Positions 10,320 to 23,300 of a stretch of 64,000 nt of DNA are shown in pieces. The stretch's first letter is position 1; each line of letters starts with the position of its first letter. The DNA is from Nematostella vectensis. Taxonomy: Eukaryota; Cnidaria; Anthozoa; Actiniaria; Edwardsiidae. Under the pieces are notes generated by a model. That model made no database searches, had not been told where the DNA came from, and saw nothing but the letters and a program-made list of their open reading frames with translations. Location: assembly GCF_932526225.1 (NCBI RefSeq), contig NC_064034.1, positions 15,512,887 to 15,576,886 of the forward strand, read 5' to 3'. The position numbers and the translations under genes were made by a program.

Positions 10320-13165
10320 TACATAATGAACCTGAAAATCCTTCCGCTGCTCAACAATCTGAGCAATCTACCTCACATTCTCATTTCTCATCTTCTCAAA
10401 TCCTAGAACTATTTTCTCGAGCAATCGACACAAAGTTTGAGGAGAAATTTGGTGATTTCAAAGAACTCATGGTCTCGAAGAGAAAGAGAAAATCCAAGAT
10501 TCCAAGTTTAAGAAACTCAAATCCAGATCTTCATTTAAATTCAAAGGGACGAAATCTAATTTGACCTTAACAGTTCTATTCTAGAAGGCCTAGATTTCTA
10601 ACGGCGTTTTTAGTGGTCAATTAAGTGGGCCTCCACCGAGCTTGAAAATCTCAAAAAACTTCTAAATAAGAGAAATAAGCTAATACTTTGCGGACAAACG
10701 ACCGGGGGGTTGGACTGCAGCTGACGAGTACGAATCTGACGACTTAGCCGCCGATTCAAAAGATGAGGAGAAACTTAGAGCCGCCGAAAGAAGGGTTCTG
10801 GCTAAAATCCGAGCATCAAAAACGAGCAAGAAGTTAAACCAACAGAAGCAGTCTAGCTACTCAAGAAACTCTCCCACTGCCGTCTCTCAGCCATAGCAAG
10901 AATGTTACGGCAACCAACACTCAGATACGTGAGGCAATATTTTCGGGCATCCCAGAAGGCAACCACAGCCAAGTGACAGATCTTTTACCTGCGGTGGCTT
11001 TGGACACTGGTCCATCAACCCAATCTGCCCAACTATAGCAAACCAGCAGGTCGGAGCCGATCCACCACTAATACAACCGCAACCAGTACCTATTGAAGAT
11101 TGAAAGCACAAGAAATTCTCGGACAATAGTGTTAATTATCCTATTGAAAACACGTGTTATTCAAAGTCTAATGACAAGCAAATCACTAAAGTGATAGGCC
11201 GACTGCGGTCGTGTATTGACTTTTAGAAATCTATTGATGCACTGTTATTTATTCTGGATACCATTTCTCGCAGTTATATAATACCCTTTGATTCTACTTC
11301 ACCGCCAGCTTCCCTGCGTAATAATAAGTCTGCTTTACTACATGGTGACTTTGTTGAAACTGGAATACAAGAGTTCTTTGAAGCTGGTTCTGCTGTAGAG
11401 TGCGTTTCTCCACCGACGATGATTAACCGTTTGTCGGTTTCTATTCAACCCAATGGTAAAAAGCGCCTTATTTTGGATCTTACATATGTAAATCCTTTTG
11501 TGCCTAAGTGTAAGATTCAGTTTGAAGAAGCGAAATCTATGTTAAATTGTTTGTTGAAATGCCCTGCTAGCTGTGTATTCATTTGACATAAAATCTGGCT
11601 ATCATCATTTGGAGATTTTTCCTCCCGACCAAGAGTTTTTGGGCTTTTCTAGGGTTTCCTGTGGTATCACTAAATATTTCAAGTTTTGTGTTTTGCCATT
11701 TGGTTTGTCGACAGGGCCTCATATATTTACCAAGTTAATGAGACCATTGGTTAAGCATTGGCGCAGTAAAGCATTTAACATGGTTTATTTAGACGACGGT
11801 TTGGGGGTGTCCCCTTCTTTTGATTCCTGTTTTACCCAAGCTCTCTCTCTCTGTTAAACAAGATCTTGAAAATAGTGGGTTTGTTCCTAATGTTCTAAAG
11901 AGTAATTGATACCCTTCTCAGTTTACCAAGTGGCTTGGTTTTCACTCGAACCTTGAGAAGAAGTTGCTTACAGTTCCAGAGGAAAAAATCGAGACTGCTT
12001 TCGATAATTGAGGAGGCACTGGCCTCAGGGAAGTTATCAGCTAGAAAGCTAGCTCGTATCACTGGATTGATTCATTTCAACATACTTGTCTTTGGCAATG
12101 TTTGCAAATTGATGTCTGAATCATTATATCGCAAAATAGAGACTAAAATTAACTGGTCGTCTTTGCTTTGCTTAGATGATGGATGCAAAAGCGAATTGCA
12201 TTTTTTGGCGTCAAAACTCTATTCGACTTAATTCCAAATCGCTTATGTTGAAAGTTAAGATCCCAAATAGAGTTGTTTATTCTGACGCTAGTAACACTGG
12301 TTGCGCAGCTTACGTTACCATGAATGACACACCGGTGTGTTACAAGAATTGGAATTGGCTCCACGTAGAGAGAATTAAAGTGCATGCTTTTTGCGCTTCA
12401 CAGCTTTAAGCACTTGCTTTTCGGGAATGCCATTAAGGTAATTCCCTTGAAATAGTTCTACAACCCAGAATTTTTCAAAACTTGGCATAAACAATATTAA
12501 AGTTAAAAAAATGGGGGTACCGACCTCGTTTTCACAACAGAGGGGTGTAGAGTTGACGCGTTTTTACTGATCGCGCAAGGAAAAATCCCAACTCTTAGAT
12601 TTCAAAAAGAGTGCCTTTTGTCTTTAGAAAATTAAGTTCTGTTTGTCGAGCTGCCAAAATCCGATTTCCTAAACGATAACCTGTAGTAGCTAATGTTCAA
12701 AACAAATCACATTTTAAGAGATCGCACTAAAAGACATTGTTTTCGACACTATTCATACGGTAAAAAGCGCCATTTTGAAGTATTTTTACGGCTTTTAAAA
12801 GAAATAACAAAACTTCTACAACCCAACTTTTTTTCTTCTCTCAGTATATCATTTTTCCGTATATATTTAACTATTTGAGCAAATATAAAATGGGGGTAAC
12901 CCCATTTTATGTTTTTCTGTCAAAGCGATTTTAAGTAAAAAAAACGCGCGCCTTTTGCTGTGTTTTCTTGTACAACTGTGGGGCGCACGCGCACTTAATA
13001 CCGGAAAATTCGAACAAACAGCGCGCGCCACTATGCACAGAAGGGGTGCGCAGTGCAATTCAAGGGAATTACCTTAAATGGTTTACCGATAACAAAGCAG
13101 TTGAAAGTATTGTTGATTCAGGAAGTATTAAGGCTCATTTGCACAAGTTGGCTCCACCACCAGGG
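10320..13165 (+). pseudogene. DIRS-type retrotransposon relic (gag-like, RT, RNase H), split by an insertion
   Basis: A gag-like part (10320-10900; SSSQILELFSRAIDTKF) is followed by a damaged zinc knuckle (CGGFGHWSIN, near 10990). A reverse transcriptase of the DIRS/tyrosine-recombinase retroelement type comes next: VSIQPNGKKRLILDL, then YSFDIKSGYHHLEIFPPDQE, then FKFCVLPFGLSTGP. The catalytic box MVYLDDGLG has its two aspartates at 11792-11797. RNase H begins with RVVYSDASNTGCAAYV near 12280. It is cut at 12436 by a 637-bp insertion and resumes at 13077 with KWFTDNKAVESIVDSGS. Stops and shifts occur throughout, so this is not functional. No tyrosine recombinase or terminal repeats are seen, and gypsy-like sequence replaces the element from about 13166. 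Confidence 0.75.
12437..13073. mobile_element. 637-bp non-autonomous DNA element flanked by TTAA
   Basis: The ends are perfect 15-bp terminal inverted repeats, GGTAATTCCCTTGAA at 12437-12451 and its reverse complement at 13059-13073. TTAA flanks it at 12433-12436 and 13074-13077. It sits inside the RNase H frame of the DIRS-type relic, and removing it with one TTAA rejoins that frame, which proves insertion. A TTAA target duplication is typical of piggyBac-type elements, but the ends do not start with the usual CCC, so the superfamily is left open. No transposase is encoded. Internal copies of AAAATGGGGGTA occur near both ends (about 12509 and 12888). Confidence 0.85.
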
Positions 13166-13374
13166 CTACCGTAATCAGAAAGAAGCGAGACCCCAAGGGA
13201 GGTACAACAGGAGCAGCCGCCAGCAATGCAAGAGACAGCAAGTGCCCCTGTCGTCACGTGAAGTGGAAGGGTTGTTAAGCCGTCAGTTTGATTCCGGTAA
13301 TTGTCATTTAGAACATTGAACGTGTTTTTTATTTGTATATAGCATTTATTTGAGTTTTGTTATGGAAAGGGAGA
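13166..13374 (+). pseudogene. Ty3/gypsy pol C-terminal tail and polypurine tract
   Basis: The reading frame ends with a tail of the form APVVT-stop-SGRVVKPSV-stop-FR, resembling the TRSGR(V/I)VKPP-type C-terminus of many gypsy polyproteins. Both internal stops are TGA where the family has CGA, consistent with CpG decay. A purine-rich run GGAAAGGGAGA at 13364-13374 directly precedes the LTR, as expected for the plus-strand primer. The sequence joins the DIRS-type relic without a gap. Confidence 0.6.
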
Positions 13375-13564
13375 TGTGACGTTATTTGTAATACTACTCC
13401 CATTGATTGCCTGATTAGTTGTGTGATTAAGCTGAGACAATCATATTGTAATAGGACCCGGAGTTCGGGTGTGTACACAGATTCAAACAGTAAAAGGAGC
13501 TTACAAATAACCCAAACCTTTAGTGTCTTTCTTGCCTTGTTAACTCCCCTATGACAACGTTACA
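13375..13564 (+). mobile_element. 3' long terminal repeat of a gypsy-type element
   Basis: The 190-bp unit starts TGTGACGTT and ends AACGTTACA, an imperfect inverted pair with TG...CA termini. It lies immediately after a polypurine tract and a gypsy-like pol tail. The matching 5' LTR is not in the window, so boundaries rest on these signals alone. Confidence 0.6.
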
Positions 13565-13934
13565 GACATTAATGCAGACAATATTGTTTCTTTCAAGTAC
13601 TTTATAATAAATGCACAATTAACAAATTTATACCTGGAAACAGTGACAAAGAAATTCAAATAAAGTACACAAGTAAATGACCAATCACCCGTATCGTTGT
13701 TACGGAATGTTCAATGGAAAAAAGGAATGCGATAATGTTAACAAGAATTACCATCTTGCTCAGTCAAATCACTATGCCGATAATACATTGCATTGAAAGG
13801 AAAGCACGCTTAAAATGAAAGCATCTAAACAAGCAGAAACCAGAAAAAGACTTGAATATTGTTTTTTAGAACTATGGCTTTATTCAATTTTTAGCACATA
13901 CATTATCGTACACTAGAACAAGCCAGCTAAAAAG

Positions 13935-14600
13935 CACCGTAGACATGTACCCATTAGGTACCTATTCTTAAAACCAGGTAATAAAACAGTTGCAGTTATC
14001 AAAGGACAAGAATCCTATGAAATTTTGCAAAGCTCTTGTGCAACAACACTCAAGCAGGCAAATAACATCATCAAAGAGGGGAAAGTTTCCATAGATGGAA
14101 GGGATATTCCTATAAAGCTACACCTTGGTGAGATTTTAAGGTACAGTCATGGTGCATGAATTGAAAGAGTCATGTGGTTGACGATTTGTAGGAAAGTACA
14201 TGGATGTGATTTTAGTTATACGGTTTAACTGGTTATTTTATTTTTTTACAATTTCTAAGTTTCTACTTCATATGCTTGGCATGAAGGGAGCTACAGTACT
14301 TCTGATTGTCTGCGTATGGTGTGAAATCCACAAAAATGACAGGTAAACAATTTACAAAATACATTATCAGTATGAAATCTGATTACTTAAAGCAACAGTT
14401 TCTGATCATTCTCAGATTCGACATTCGACCGAACCTCAAGACTACTATTGGGGAGAGAAAGAACCCTGGACAAAGTCAAAGAGTGCGCCAAGAGAAAGAA
14501 GTTGTCCTGTGAGCACTAGCAACTGCTGAATGTAACACTTGACCATGTTGTCTCTGATGAACTGCATTTAATGCTGAGAGTGACAGGTTATACCTTACCT
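13935..14600 (+). pseudogene. Broken protein-coding relic, family not named
   Basis: Three blocks in different + frames read as protein. Near 13945-14130 there is YEILQSSCATTLKQANNI followed by a KEGKVSIDGRDIPIKLHLG-type segment. Near 14300 is CVWCEIHKNDR. Near 14455-14590 are ERTLDKVKECAKRKKL and DHVVSDELHLMLRV. The layout, including a short CxxC-type segment, is reminiscent of repeated uncharacterised cnidarian proteins that look transposon-associated. The blocks are separated by stops; some gaps could be introns. I do not assign a function. Confidence 0.35.
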
Positions 14601-17184
14601 ATATGTAATTAATTTATTAATTTAATGTGTTTGTTTAGCATTATCTGAGCTGTCCGTCCAGTCTTTGTCTCCGAAATTCGCAGGAAAACACCACAAACCC
14701 ATATTTTTGCCGTTTATTCAGTCTCTGTGAAACAGGGACTTTTGTGGATCAACATGGCTGCCATTATGTCACCTCACTTCTGACTGGTTAATCGCGCAAG
14801 CTTGATTAACATGTTGGAAGATAAGCTTACAAAGAACCTTGTTTTGGAAGCTCTGGACTGGGAGACTCTCTGTGGTAGAGTTAATAACAACAGTTCTTAT
14901 ATGCATTTTGCTTGGGCCTCAATGCGTTTTCAATTCATGAAATTAATACTTATTTAAAAAAATTAGCAAACTTTGAGTAAAAATTGAATCATTAAACCTA
15001 GAAGTTTTCACAGGGAAGTAAAGTGCTTACGCTTAGATTGGCTGGTCATTTAATTGCAAGGGTAAAACCTTTATTCTTATAGATTTGTCTGGGGGCAGTT
15101 GGCAGCTGGCTTTTCTTTGCAGCCACTGTCTTGGCTGATCACTAACCCTTTGTTTCGGGGTTTCTCTATTTGTTTTATAAGAGAAAGGGCATAGACAAAT
15201 TCCTTGTTGCATTTCTTTTTAACAAAAGAAATTATTTAATTGAAGGTCTGATAACCATAACAGGCAATCCCATTAGTTTGGGAGGGGACGTGCAGTCATA
15301 GTCATATTTTGGAATAAAGGAATTATAAAAACAGCTACAGACTGTGCATTTTTAGGCCAAAATTTTTTGGCTCAAGTAACGCCACAAAGAGAGAACATGG
15401 AGCTCAATGTTGACAACAAGCGTTTATGTTCACCAACTGTCCCATTTGCTGAATCTTTATTTGGGAAAGATCCAGGTCTCTCTAAACAATTAAGGACTTG
15501 GTAGAGGCAACTAAAGTGCGTAAGAAGATAAGAAAAAACCAAGACAGGACTCATTTTAAAGGGTATAATTATAAGTCCTTTAAGCATAATAAAGGCAGGA
15601 GATTTGGCTACAAATACTTGAGCAACACTTTAAACTAACAAAGACCAAGTTTCCAATTTAATCCAAAAAGGCCGAGCTTTCACTTTAAATTCCAAAAGGC
15701 TCATCTTTCAATCGTGTAGTGTTTCTAAAACCCATCCGCAATTCATGTTAATTAGTTAAGCACATGCTCGCACTCATGAAGCACACACAGGACAGCGACG
15801 GAGGAACAAGAACCAAACCGAAAAAGTGTGTTCCAAGAGGGTAATCTCAGGGAATTTCTGAAGCGAAGTGCAAATTCATAATTCATGACAGGGCAGTTTC
15901 ACTTCCTGCTTTTCCATCCTGAATTAGATATAATCCACTAATAGTATTTTTAGCTACAATTAATCTATCTACAGTATTCAATGAAACTATGGCAAGTATT
16001 GGAATTTTTTTCAGATTTAATTTTCCGCGCCCTTGAAGGTTTGTTTACACATCTTCTGAAATTGTCTAGAATACGATTTCTCCTCTACGATGATATTTTT
16101 GGAGATAGACTTATTACTGTGTGACAGTGTGAAATAGACTTGACTTTATCTTGTGCATGTGTATGTTGTAAAGAGTGTGCATGTTTTTATTTCTCTTATT
16201 TTGGGTAGCCTTTGTTTAATTTCCTTATATAGATGTCATGACTTTATTTGTAAAGTGTCTACAGTTGTGTGATTTCTGCGTATTTTTTAGTTCCGTCCCA
16301 GCGCTCGCGTCGTGAAGTTGTAAATTTCTTTGTCTTCGTAAACTTTCGAGCCATCCGCCGCACCAACCTATTCCACTCCATCACAGCTGTATACTTTTAG
16401 TGTGTTTTTCTTGGGAGACACGGAGGTCTGAAGGTCATTAGTCCTTTTTGCTGCGTGAAATAAATTATCTTTGTGCTTCTGTGAAATCTTGAAAATGGCT
16501 CTTTTGCGAATGTGATCCTCTCTCGCTTATAAAAACGTGTGAGTTAGAACTTTGCTCCCTGGTATAATATTGAAATAAAAAAACAATTTGCACACCTCTT
16601 CCTCGGTAATGTGTGGAAATGGTATTGTTTCAGAGTTTTCAAACCCAGCACAGTTTTTCCGTGAAAGGTGGCGCACGGTCCATTCCATAACGTATTATTA
16701 TAGTATAGATTGCCTATAACACTAAGAGCACTAAGACGGTTTCCAGTATATCGTGAAACATTGCCTTATAAGCAAAAAGAAATAAAAACAAGTGAAGTGT
16801 TCCCCATGTTATAAAAACCAAAATAGTAGACTTGTCCCCAGGCTATACTGTACTCCCTTGCTGTGAGCTCCATGATGCTTTGCGCCTGCACTGACTCCTC
16901 TTCGACTAGCCTGTCAGTTCTTTTACCAATATTTCCATTTCCCCCCCCCCCCTCCCCCAAAAAAAGTTTATTTCACCAGTGACCAAAGAAAGCTATGTTT
17001 TGAAAAGTATTCAAAAGGTTTTTTGTAGGATTTTGCTGTGTATGTTAGAAAAAAAAATTGGCTTGTTAGTTTTTGGTTAAACTTCGTATAGATGGAGGGT
17101 TCTGAAGCCTCTCAAGCTATCGCAAAAAGGAGAGGATGTTCTTCAGGGTAATAGGTCCTCATTAGAATTAGGAAAGCAGGACTC
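14601..17184. other. Unassigned sequence
   Basis: No gene is recognised. A lysine-rich open stretch near 15500-15600 could be a gag-like remnant but has no diagnostic motif. A C-rich tract lies at about 16938-16956. Confidence 0.4.
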
Positions 17185-18480
17185 AAGCTCAGGCCACCTG
17201 TTCCAGCTGTCTGTAACATCCCTTGGTCACATGGTCGGCTGCTAGGGGATCTCTACAGGCCCAGACAACACCAGGTGGAAGACAAGCCACTAACGGACAC
17301 ATGCGACAGAGCTGCGTAGCTTCCTGGGTTTGTGCTGATTTTATTGCCACTATGTAAAAGCCTCCAGGTAAGTTGCAATACTTAACCGACAGCAAAGCAC
17401 TAAGGCTGGATTGAGAGCTGGTCACCAGCCGCCTTAAGAGTGAATAGAGGGAGGGAAAGTTCCTGGCTCTGATTATCTCCTGGAAGGAGAATTGTTGGGC
17501 CTCCCAGAGTGGCAGTGTCTGCTGAGAGTCTGGCCACCAAGGCAAACTGGAGGCAGTGGGACTGCCTTGAACTCCATGAAAACATCCTATACAGTACCTA
17601 CGATGGGAATCATGTGGAATCAGACTGGTGTTGAAAGTGTGACATGTTCAAGGCGAGAAGGCCCCCTAAAAAGAAGTCTTGCAGCGCTATGACAAGGTTC
17701 CAAATTAAAGTTTAGACCTTTTTAAGACATAAAATTTCCAAATTTAATATAAACATGTACAAATATAACACCCAACAAACCAAATAAATAAATTAAAAGA
17801 TATTTTTTGCTAGAAATTCTACAAATTTATCTGAAATTTTAGAAAGATAAGACTTTTTAAGACCATTGACAAAAATTTCCCAAAATTTAATACCTTTTTC
17901 CCAAAATTTAAGACATTTTAACATTTTTTAATGACCAGCAGGAACCATGCATGAAGTCGAGAAAGTTGCCATCAAACTTTTTGCCCCACCACCAATGCCT
18001 GACCTACACATAACCAAACCAGGAAGCAGTTACTGTGGCTGTCAAGATGGTGCAGGAGTTCATGGGCCGTTTTGAAGTACCCCTGCAGCTGTACACCGAT
18101 AAGAGGGGGAATTTAAGTCAACAGAGATTGGGGTCCTCTTAGGCATTGAAATGAAAAGAACCACAACACTGCACCTGCAGTCTGATTGGATGGTCGAGCG
18201 ATATAACCAGACACTTGGGGAGATGCTGGCCAAGTTCATCACAGACAACCAGAAGGATTGGGATTAACCCTACTGATGATGGCTTACTGCACAGCTGTTC
18301 ATGAAACTACAGGCATGACGGGCCTGATGATGCTAGGATGGGAGGTGGCCAATCCTGCGCATCTATACATGATGCAGTGTTCGTACAACTTCCGGTATAG
18401 CTTAATTCTGCTGCATTGTTAACATCCAGGAACAGAAGGGGCCATTCGGGAGACTTGGGGATCAGTAGCTAGCGTGGGAA
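17185..18480 (+). pseudogene. Second Ty3/gypsy pol relic with an A+T-rich insertion
   Basis: The + strand reads, with many stops, LGHMVGC then GIST near 17225 and ATELRSFLGLC near 17300, the reverse transcriptase/RNase H connection of gypsy elements. VTCSRREGPLKRS near 17640-17680 is the end of the integrase zinc finger. An A+T-rich block (about 17700-17935) interrupts. The integrase core resumes at about 18025 with VKMVQEFMGRFEVPLQLYTD, MVERYNQTLGEMLAKF and AVHETTGMT. RNase H is missing, so the relic carries a large internal deletion as well as the insertion. It differs in sequence from the integrase relic at 8186. Confidence 0.7.
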
Positions 18481-19385
18481 ATGGCGCTTACATAAACAGG
18501 CTCTAAAACACCACAAAATGGCTGGAATGAAGGTTCAGGATATATATGAAGATCTCCAGGACCCAGTGCCAGCCCCAGGTGAGGATTTCTAGATAGTGAT
18601 ATGGAAGCTCAACAAGCACTTCAAGGTGCAGGAAAATATACGAGCACATGAACAATTCAACGTCTGAATCAATTAAGTTTGGCATGACAGAATTAAGTTT
18701 GACAAGGCAGTAAGCAGGCTGCATTAGTCGTTCTGTATAGCAAAAGCACAACACAAATCCCATATTTTTTTTCCCATTTTGTGCAACAGAAACTCCACAT
18801 CAAGTAAACTTTTACTATTTGCAAGCTATTGAACCGGACACATTTAATGCAATGTATAAATCACCATTACACCCAATGTATTTGTGTCGATACAAATAGA
18901 AAATTAGATTTTGCACAACAGAAGTGCGACGTATGAATGGTACCTGTGTATTCCGATGTTGCTCGCTTTCTCCAGACCTAAAACATGTCGTGTTGTGTGT
19001 GAAAGGGGTCGGTTAAATCCAAGGAAATCCTTCCTTATATCCCTCCATCATGTGCCCGTCGACTGAAGATCTGCGTAGCAAACAAGTGGCACTAACACCT
19101 AAAGAGAAACAAAAAAAAACGATGGTTAAACTGCAGAATGCACGACATTTAATTTTTACATCCAAAGTCAGTGTCAATCCATCTATCTTCTTACATTTTG
19201 GCGGGACGACAATGCAAGATGTAACAACTGTTCGCAAAACTCACCATTCCCAAACCTTTCCCGGTCTTTGAGAATTGCATAATGACAGCGGCGTGGTTGG
19301 ACGTGCCTAGCTTTAGCTCCGCGTTTTGAAGTCGTTGTTTGCACTTTCATGTGCATTAAGTTCATATATGTAATTCAAATATTTA
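18481..19385. other. Unassigned sequence, probably including the LINE 5' UTR
   Basis: No gene is recognised. Part of this stretch must be the 5' untranslated region of the downstream LINE, but I cannot place the element's 5' end or a target-site duplication. Confidence 0.4.
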
Positions 19386-19427
19386 GTGTTGTCGTATGTG
19401 TCTATTTGTTCTTTATTTTTTGTGGCC

Positions 19428-20231
19428 ATGGCTTTAACAAGAGAGGTTTTGGAAGAACTACTCGACAAGAAACTGGCGCCATTACAGGCGTCTCTTGACT
19501 TTCTAAATGAAAAGTACGACATCATCTTAAAGAAAGTCTCAGATCAAGAGGTTAAAGTAAAAGAACTCTCGAAAGAGAATTCTCGTCTTCATTCGGAAGT
19601 GGGGCTACTCAGATCTACATTATCAAACCAAGGGAAATGGCTAAACGATCTAGAGCAATATGGCCGCCGGGAATGCCTCGAGATCCGTGGGATCCCTGAG
19701 GTTAAAGGAGAAGACACTTCTCAAATAGCGTGTCAAGTCGCCAACCTAATTGGGGTCAAGCTCTCGAGACAGGATATCTCGACCAGCCACCGCATCAAGC
19801 CTAAAAACTCGACGGCAAAGTTCCCGCCCTCCATCATAGTCAAATTTACAAGCCGTGACAAGCGAGACGAAACATACAAAGCCAGGGGGAGGTTGCGTGA
19901 GCTCTCCACACACAACGTGCCTGGCCTGGATAGATTTAAAAGTAACTCGATCTATCTCAGTGAGTCTCTCACTCAAAGAAACAAGGCATTATTCAAAAGT
20001 GCGTTGGAGGATAGAAAACAAATGAAGTATGACTTCATTTGGACTGCAAATGGAAACATCTATTTGCGCAAGAATGAACGCAGTCCATCGATTCATGTTA
20101 CCGATGAATCGGTATTAATAAATCTAAGAAGCTCCAGCTTTGTTCACGAAGTCGAAGGGGCGACGGCGATGACAGATACCAACATCTCCTCCAAGAGCGA
20201 CAGTGCGGCAAGTACAAATACAGCAAGTTAA
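19428..20231 (+). CDS. LINE ORF1 protein (coiled coil plus RNA-binding-like domain)
   Basis: This 267-residue protein resembles ORF1p of LINE elements, the RNA-packaging chaperone that coats element RNA. Residues about 5-85 are heptad-like and rich in Leu, Lys and Glu, predicting a coiled coil for oligomerisation. The following segment starts EQYGRRECLEIRGIPE, typical of the RNA-recognition fold in L1-type ORF1 proteins, and continues to about residue 210. The C-terminal 50 residues are Ser/Thr-rich. I chose the ATG at 19428 because its context (GCCATGG) is near-ideal; the frame is open 42 bases further upstream but without an ATG. No stops or shifts are seen. Confidence 0.8.
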   Translation: MALTREVLEELLDKKLAPLQASLDFLNEKYDIILKKVSDQEVKVKELSKENSRLHSEVGLLRSTLSNQGKWLNDLEQYGRRECLEIRGIPEVKGEDTSQIACQVANLIGVKLSRQDISTSHRIKPKNSTAKFPPSIIVKFTSRDKRDETYKARGRLRELSTHNVPGLDRFKSNSIYLSESLTQRNKALFKSALEDRKQMKYDFIWTANGNIYLRKNERSPSIHVTDESVLINLRSSSFVHEVEGATAMTDTNISSKSDSAASTNTAS

Positions 20232-20316
20232 GAATAAGTCACATAGCTAACATGTATTCTTTCCATCGAAGTTTACAATTAACTAGATCACATATAAGTT
20301 CTTATGTTGACTTACA

Positions 20317-23300
20317 ATGACTAGAGTTATCTGTCACATTTGTTCTAAAATTATAAGAAAGAACTGTCGTGCTGTCGAATGCGATTCATGTTTACAGTGG
20401 TGTCACTTTAAATGCTCAAAATTGTTGCTTAAACAGTTTAATCATTTATCGCTCACCAACGATTTATGGCTCTGTCATCCCTGCTATTCTGAAGTCTTTC
20501 CCTTTCACAATTTAAACAACAATGATCTATTGGATCTAGTCTTTAATTCCAATACATTGTGCCACTGCTCCCCATTCATTGATCGCGTTCGCCTTGAAAA
20601 TCTTCCTCATCTAGACATAGTTTCTAGTTTGAATTTTCCGAATTTAAGTGACTTTGATTTAGATATTAATATTCCTAGTCAGATTAATTCAAAATACTAC
20701 TCCCCCCATGAATTTCACTCGTCTTATGAGCTTTCAAATTTATCAGACAAATCGCTCTCACTTCTTCATTGTAATATAAGAAGTATTTCAAAAAACTTTG
20801 ATAAATTACAAGATATGCTTTCTACTTTAAATCATCCTTTTAAGTTAATTGCTCTATCTGAAACCTGGCATTCTGACTGTAGAGAGCATATTGCTAATTG
20901 TTCTCTCCCAGGTTTTACTTATATATCGAAACCGACTAAATTTTCAGTTGGGGGAGTAGGTTTATTTATAGCTGTTTCTTTTAATTTCATTTTGAGGGAG
21001 GACTTATCCATTTCAAATGATCAACAAGAATCTTTATGGGTTGAAATACAAAATAATAAGGGTAGCAAAAACATATTATGTGGAGTTATTTACCGCCATC
21101 CAAATAGTTCTCTTGACCCCTTTTTAGAACATTTCTATAAAACCATGGACAAAATCAGTAAGGAGGGAAAGCTCTGCCTTTTTTCAGGTGACATAAATTT
21201 GAATTTATTAAATTCAGACTCCCACCAACAAACAGGGGAATTTCTTAATACTTTATTTTCATATTCTTTTCAGCCACATATCTTGCAACCTACTAGAATA
21301 ACTGATCATTCGGCCACGCTCATAGACAATATATTTTTTAACTCGCTCGAACATAAAACTTGTAGTGGCAATATTGTTTATCCCTTAACAGATCATCTTC
21401 CCAATTTTCTGACAATAGATTCAATTAATATCAATGTCTCAAAAAATGACTTCTACCAAAGGGACTATTCTAGGTTGGATCAGGAAGCTTTAATTAATGA
21501 TTTTAGCCAAATTGATTGGTCTTTACAGTTTTATGGTATGGATAATGTTAACGATATTTTTTCCTGTTTTCTTGCTAAGTCTAATGAAATAATTAATTCC
21601 CATGTTCCAATGAAAAAACTTTCTAGAAAAGAAATTAAATTCAAAGCAAAACCTTGGATATCCAAGGGCATCAGAACTTCGATTAATTATAAGAACAGGC
21701 TCTATAGGAAGTTTATTAAATCTAGAAATCAATATCATTTTGAAAAATACAAAATCTATAGAAATAAATTGAACCATTTAATTGCAATAAGTAAGAGAAA
21801 ATACTATGAAAAGTACTTTAATTTTAACAAATCTAACATAAAAAATATCTGGAAAGGGATAAAAGAAATTGTCGTGCTAAAGCCTAAGGCTCATTTCACA
21901 CCTTCAAAAATTGTATCTTCTAATAAGGTTTTTACCAATGTAAATGAGATAGCAAATGAGTTCAATTACTTCTTTGCTAATGTTGGCAGAAATATCAGCA
22001 ACAATATTCCAAAAGTAAACACTTTATTTTCAGAATTTCTTCCAACAGCTAATTCTAACAGCTTTCTTCTAGCTCCCACATCTACAGAGGAAATTAGAAG
22101 TATAATCTTAGGAATTAAATCAGGTAAAGCTTGTGGTTCTTCTAGCCTTCCAATTACAGTTCTTAAAATACTAAGCTCTATTATTTCAAGGCCTCTGGAG
22201 ATATTATACAATCTGTCCTTTTCTTCTGGCATTGTACCTGATGCCTTCAAAATTGCACGTGTCATACCTATTTACAAATCAGGCTCTCATTTTGACACTT
22301 CTAATTTTAGACCAATATCATTATTATCTATTTTTAATCAGTTACTTGAAAGGTTAATGTATAACAGAGTCATAAAATTTCTAGACAAATACGATATTTT
22401 GTACAAAAATCAATTTGGCTTTCGAGCCAATCATTCTACAGAACATGCTCTTCTGCTTATTACCGATAAAATCCAAAGATCAATTGAGGGTGGTCAATAC
22501 TCTTGTGGCATATTTCTTGATTTTAGCAAAGCTTTTGATACTGTTGATCATAAAATATTATTAGCAAAACTTTATTCATACGGCATCCGTGGCATAGCTT
22601 ATGAATGGTTTGTTTCCTACTTATCAAACAGGCAACAGTTTGTTTCTATTGGTAATGTGTCATCTGCACCACTACCAATAACATGTGGAGTGCCTCAAGG
22701 TTCAGTACTTGGTCCCCTTCTCTTTCTTCTGTACATTAATGATTTTAATAACTGCTCCAACTTATTTGACTTTCATTTATTTGCTGATGATGCCAATTTA
22801 TTTTGTGCCGATTCTTCATTGACATCCTTAGAGACCAAAGTAAACACAGATCTGTATAATATAAATCGTTGGCTTTGTGCAAATAAATTGGCTTTGAACA
22901 TCAGTAAAACTAATTTTGTCATTTTTCGACCAGCACAAAAGAGGCTGGCTAGTTCTATTTCTTTATCAATCAATAATAATACCATTAAACAAAAAAATAA
23001 TATCAAATATCTTGGTGTAGTTATTGACTCCTTTCTTAACTGGAAGGAGCACATTAACCAGTTAAGTAAGAAAATCTCCAGAGGGGTCGGAATAATAGCA
23101 AAGCTGCGTTACTATGTATCACCAACAATTCTCACTCAGCTATATTATTCTCTAATTTATCCATTTCTTACTTATGGTGCTATTATTTGGGGCAACACAT
23201 ATGAATCAACAATCAAGCCTCTTTTTATTTTACAGAAGAAAGCTGTTAGAATCATAACTTTCTCATCTTACATTGAACATACTTCTCCTATCTTTAGAAA

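Noticed and set aside
13230-13300. Resemblance of LLSRQFDS to a DIRS-type C-terminal segment
   Set aside because: Another frame reads as a gypsy SGRVVKPSV tail directly before a polypurine tract and LTR, which explains the region better.
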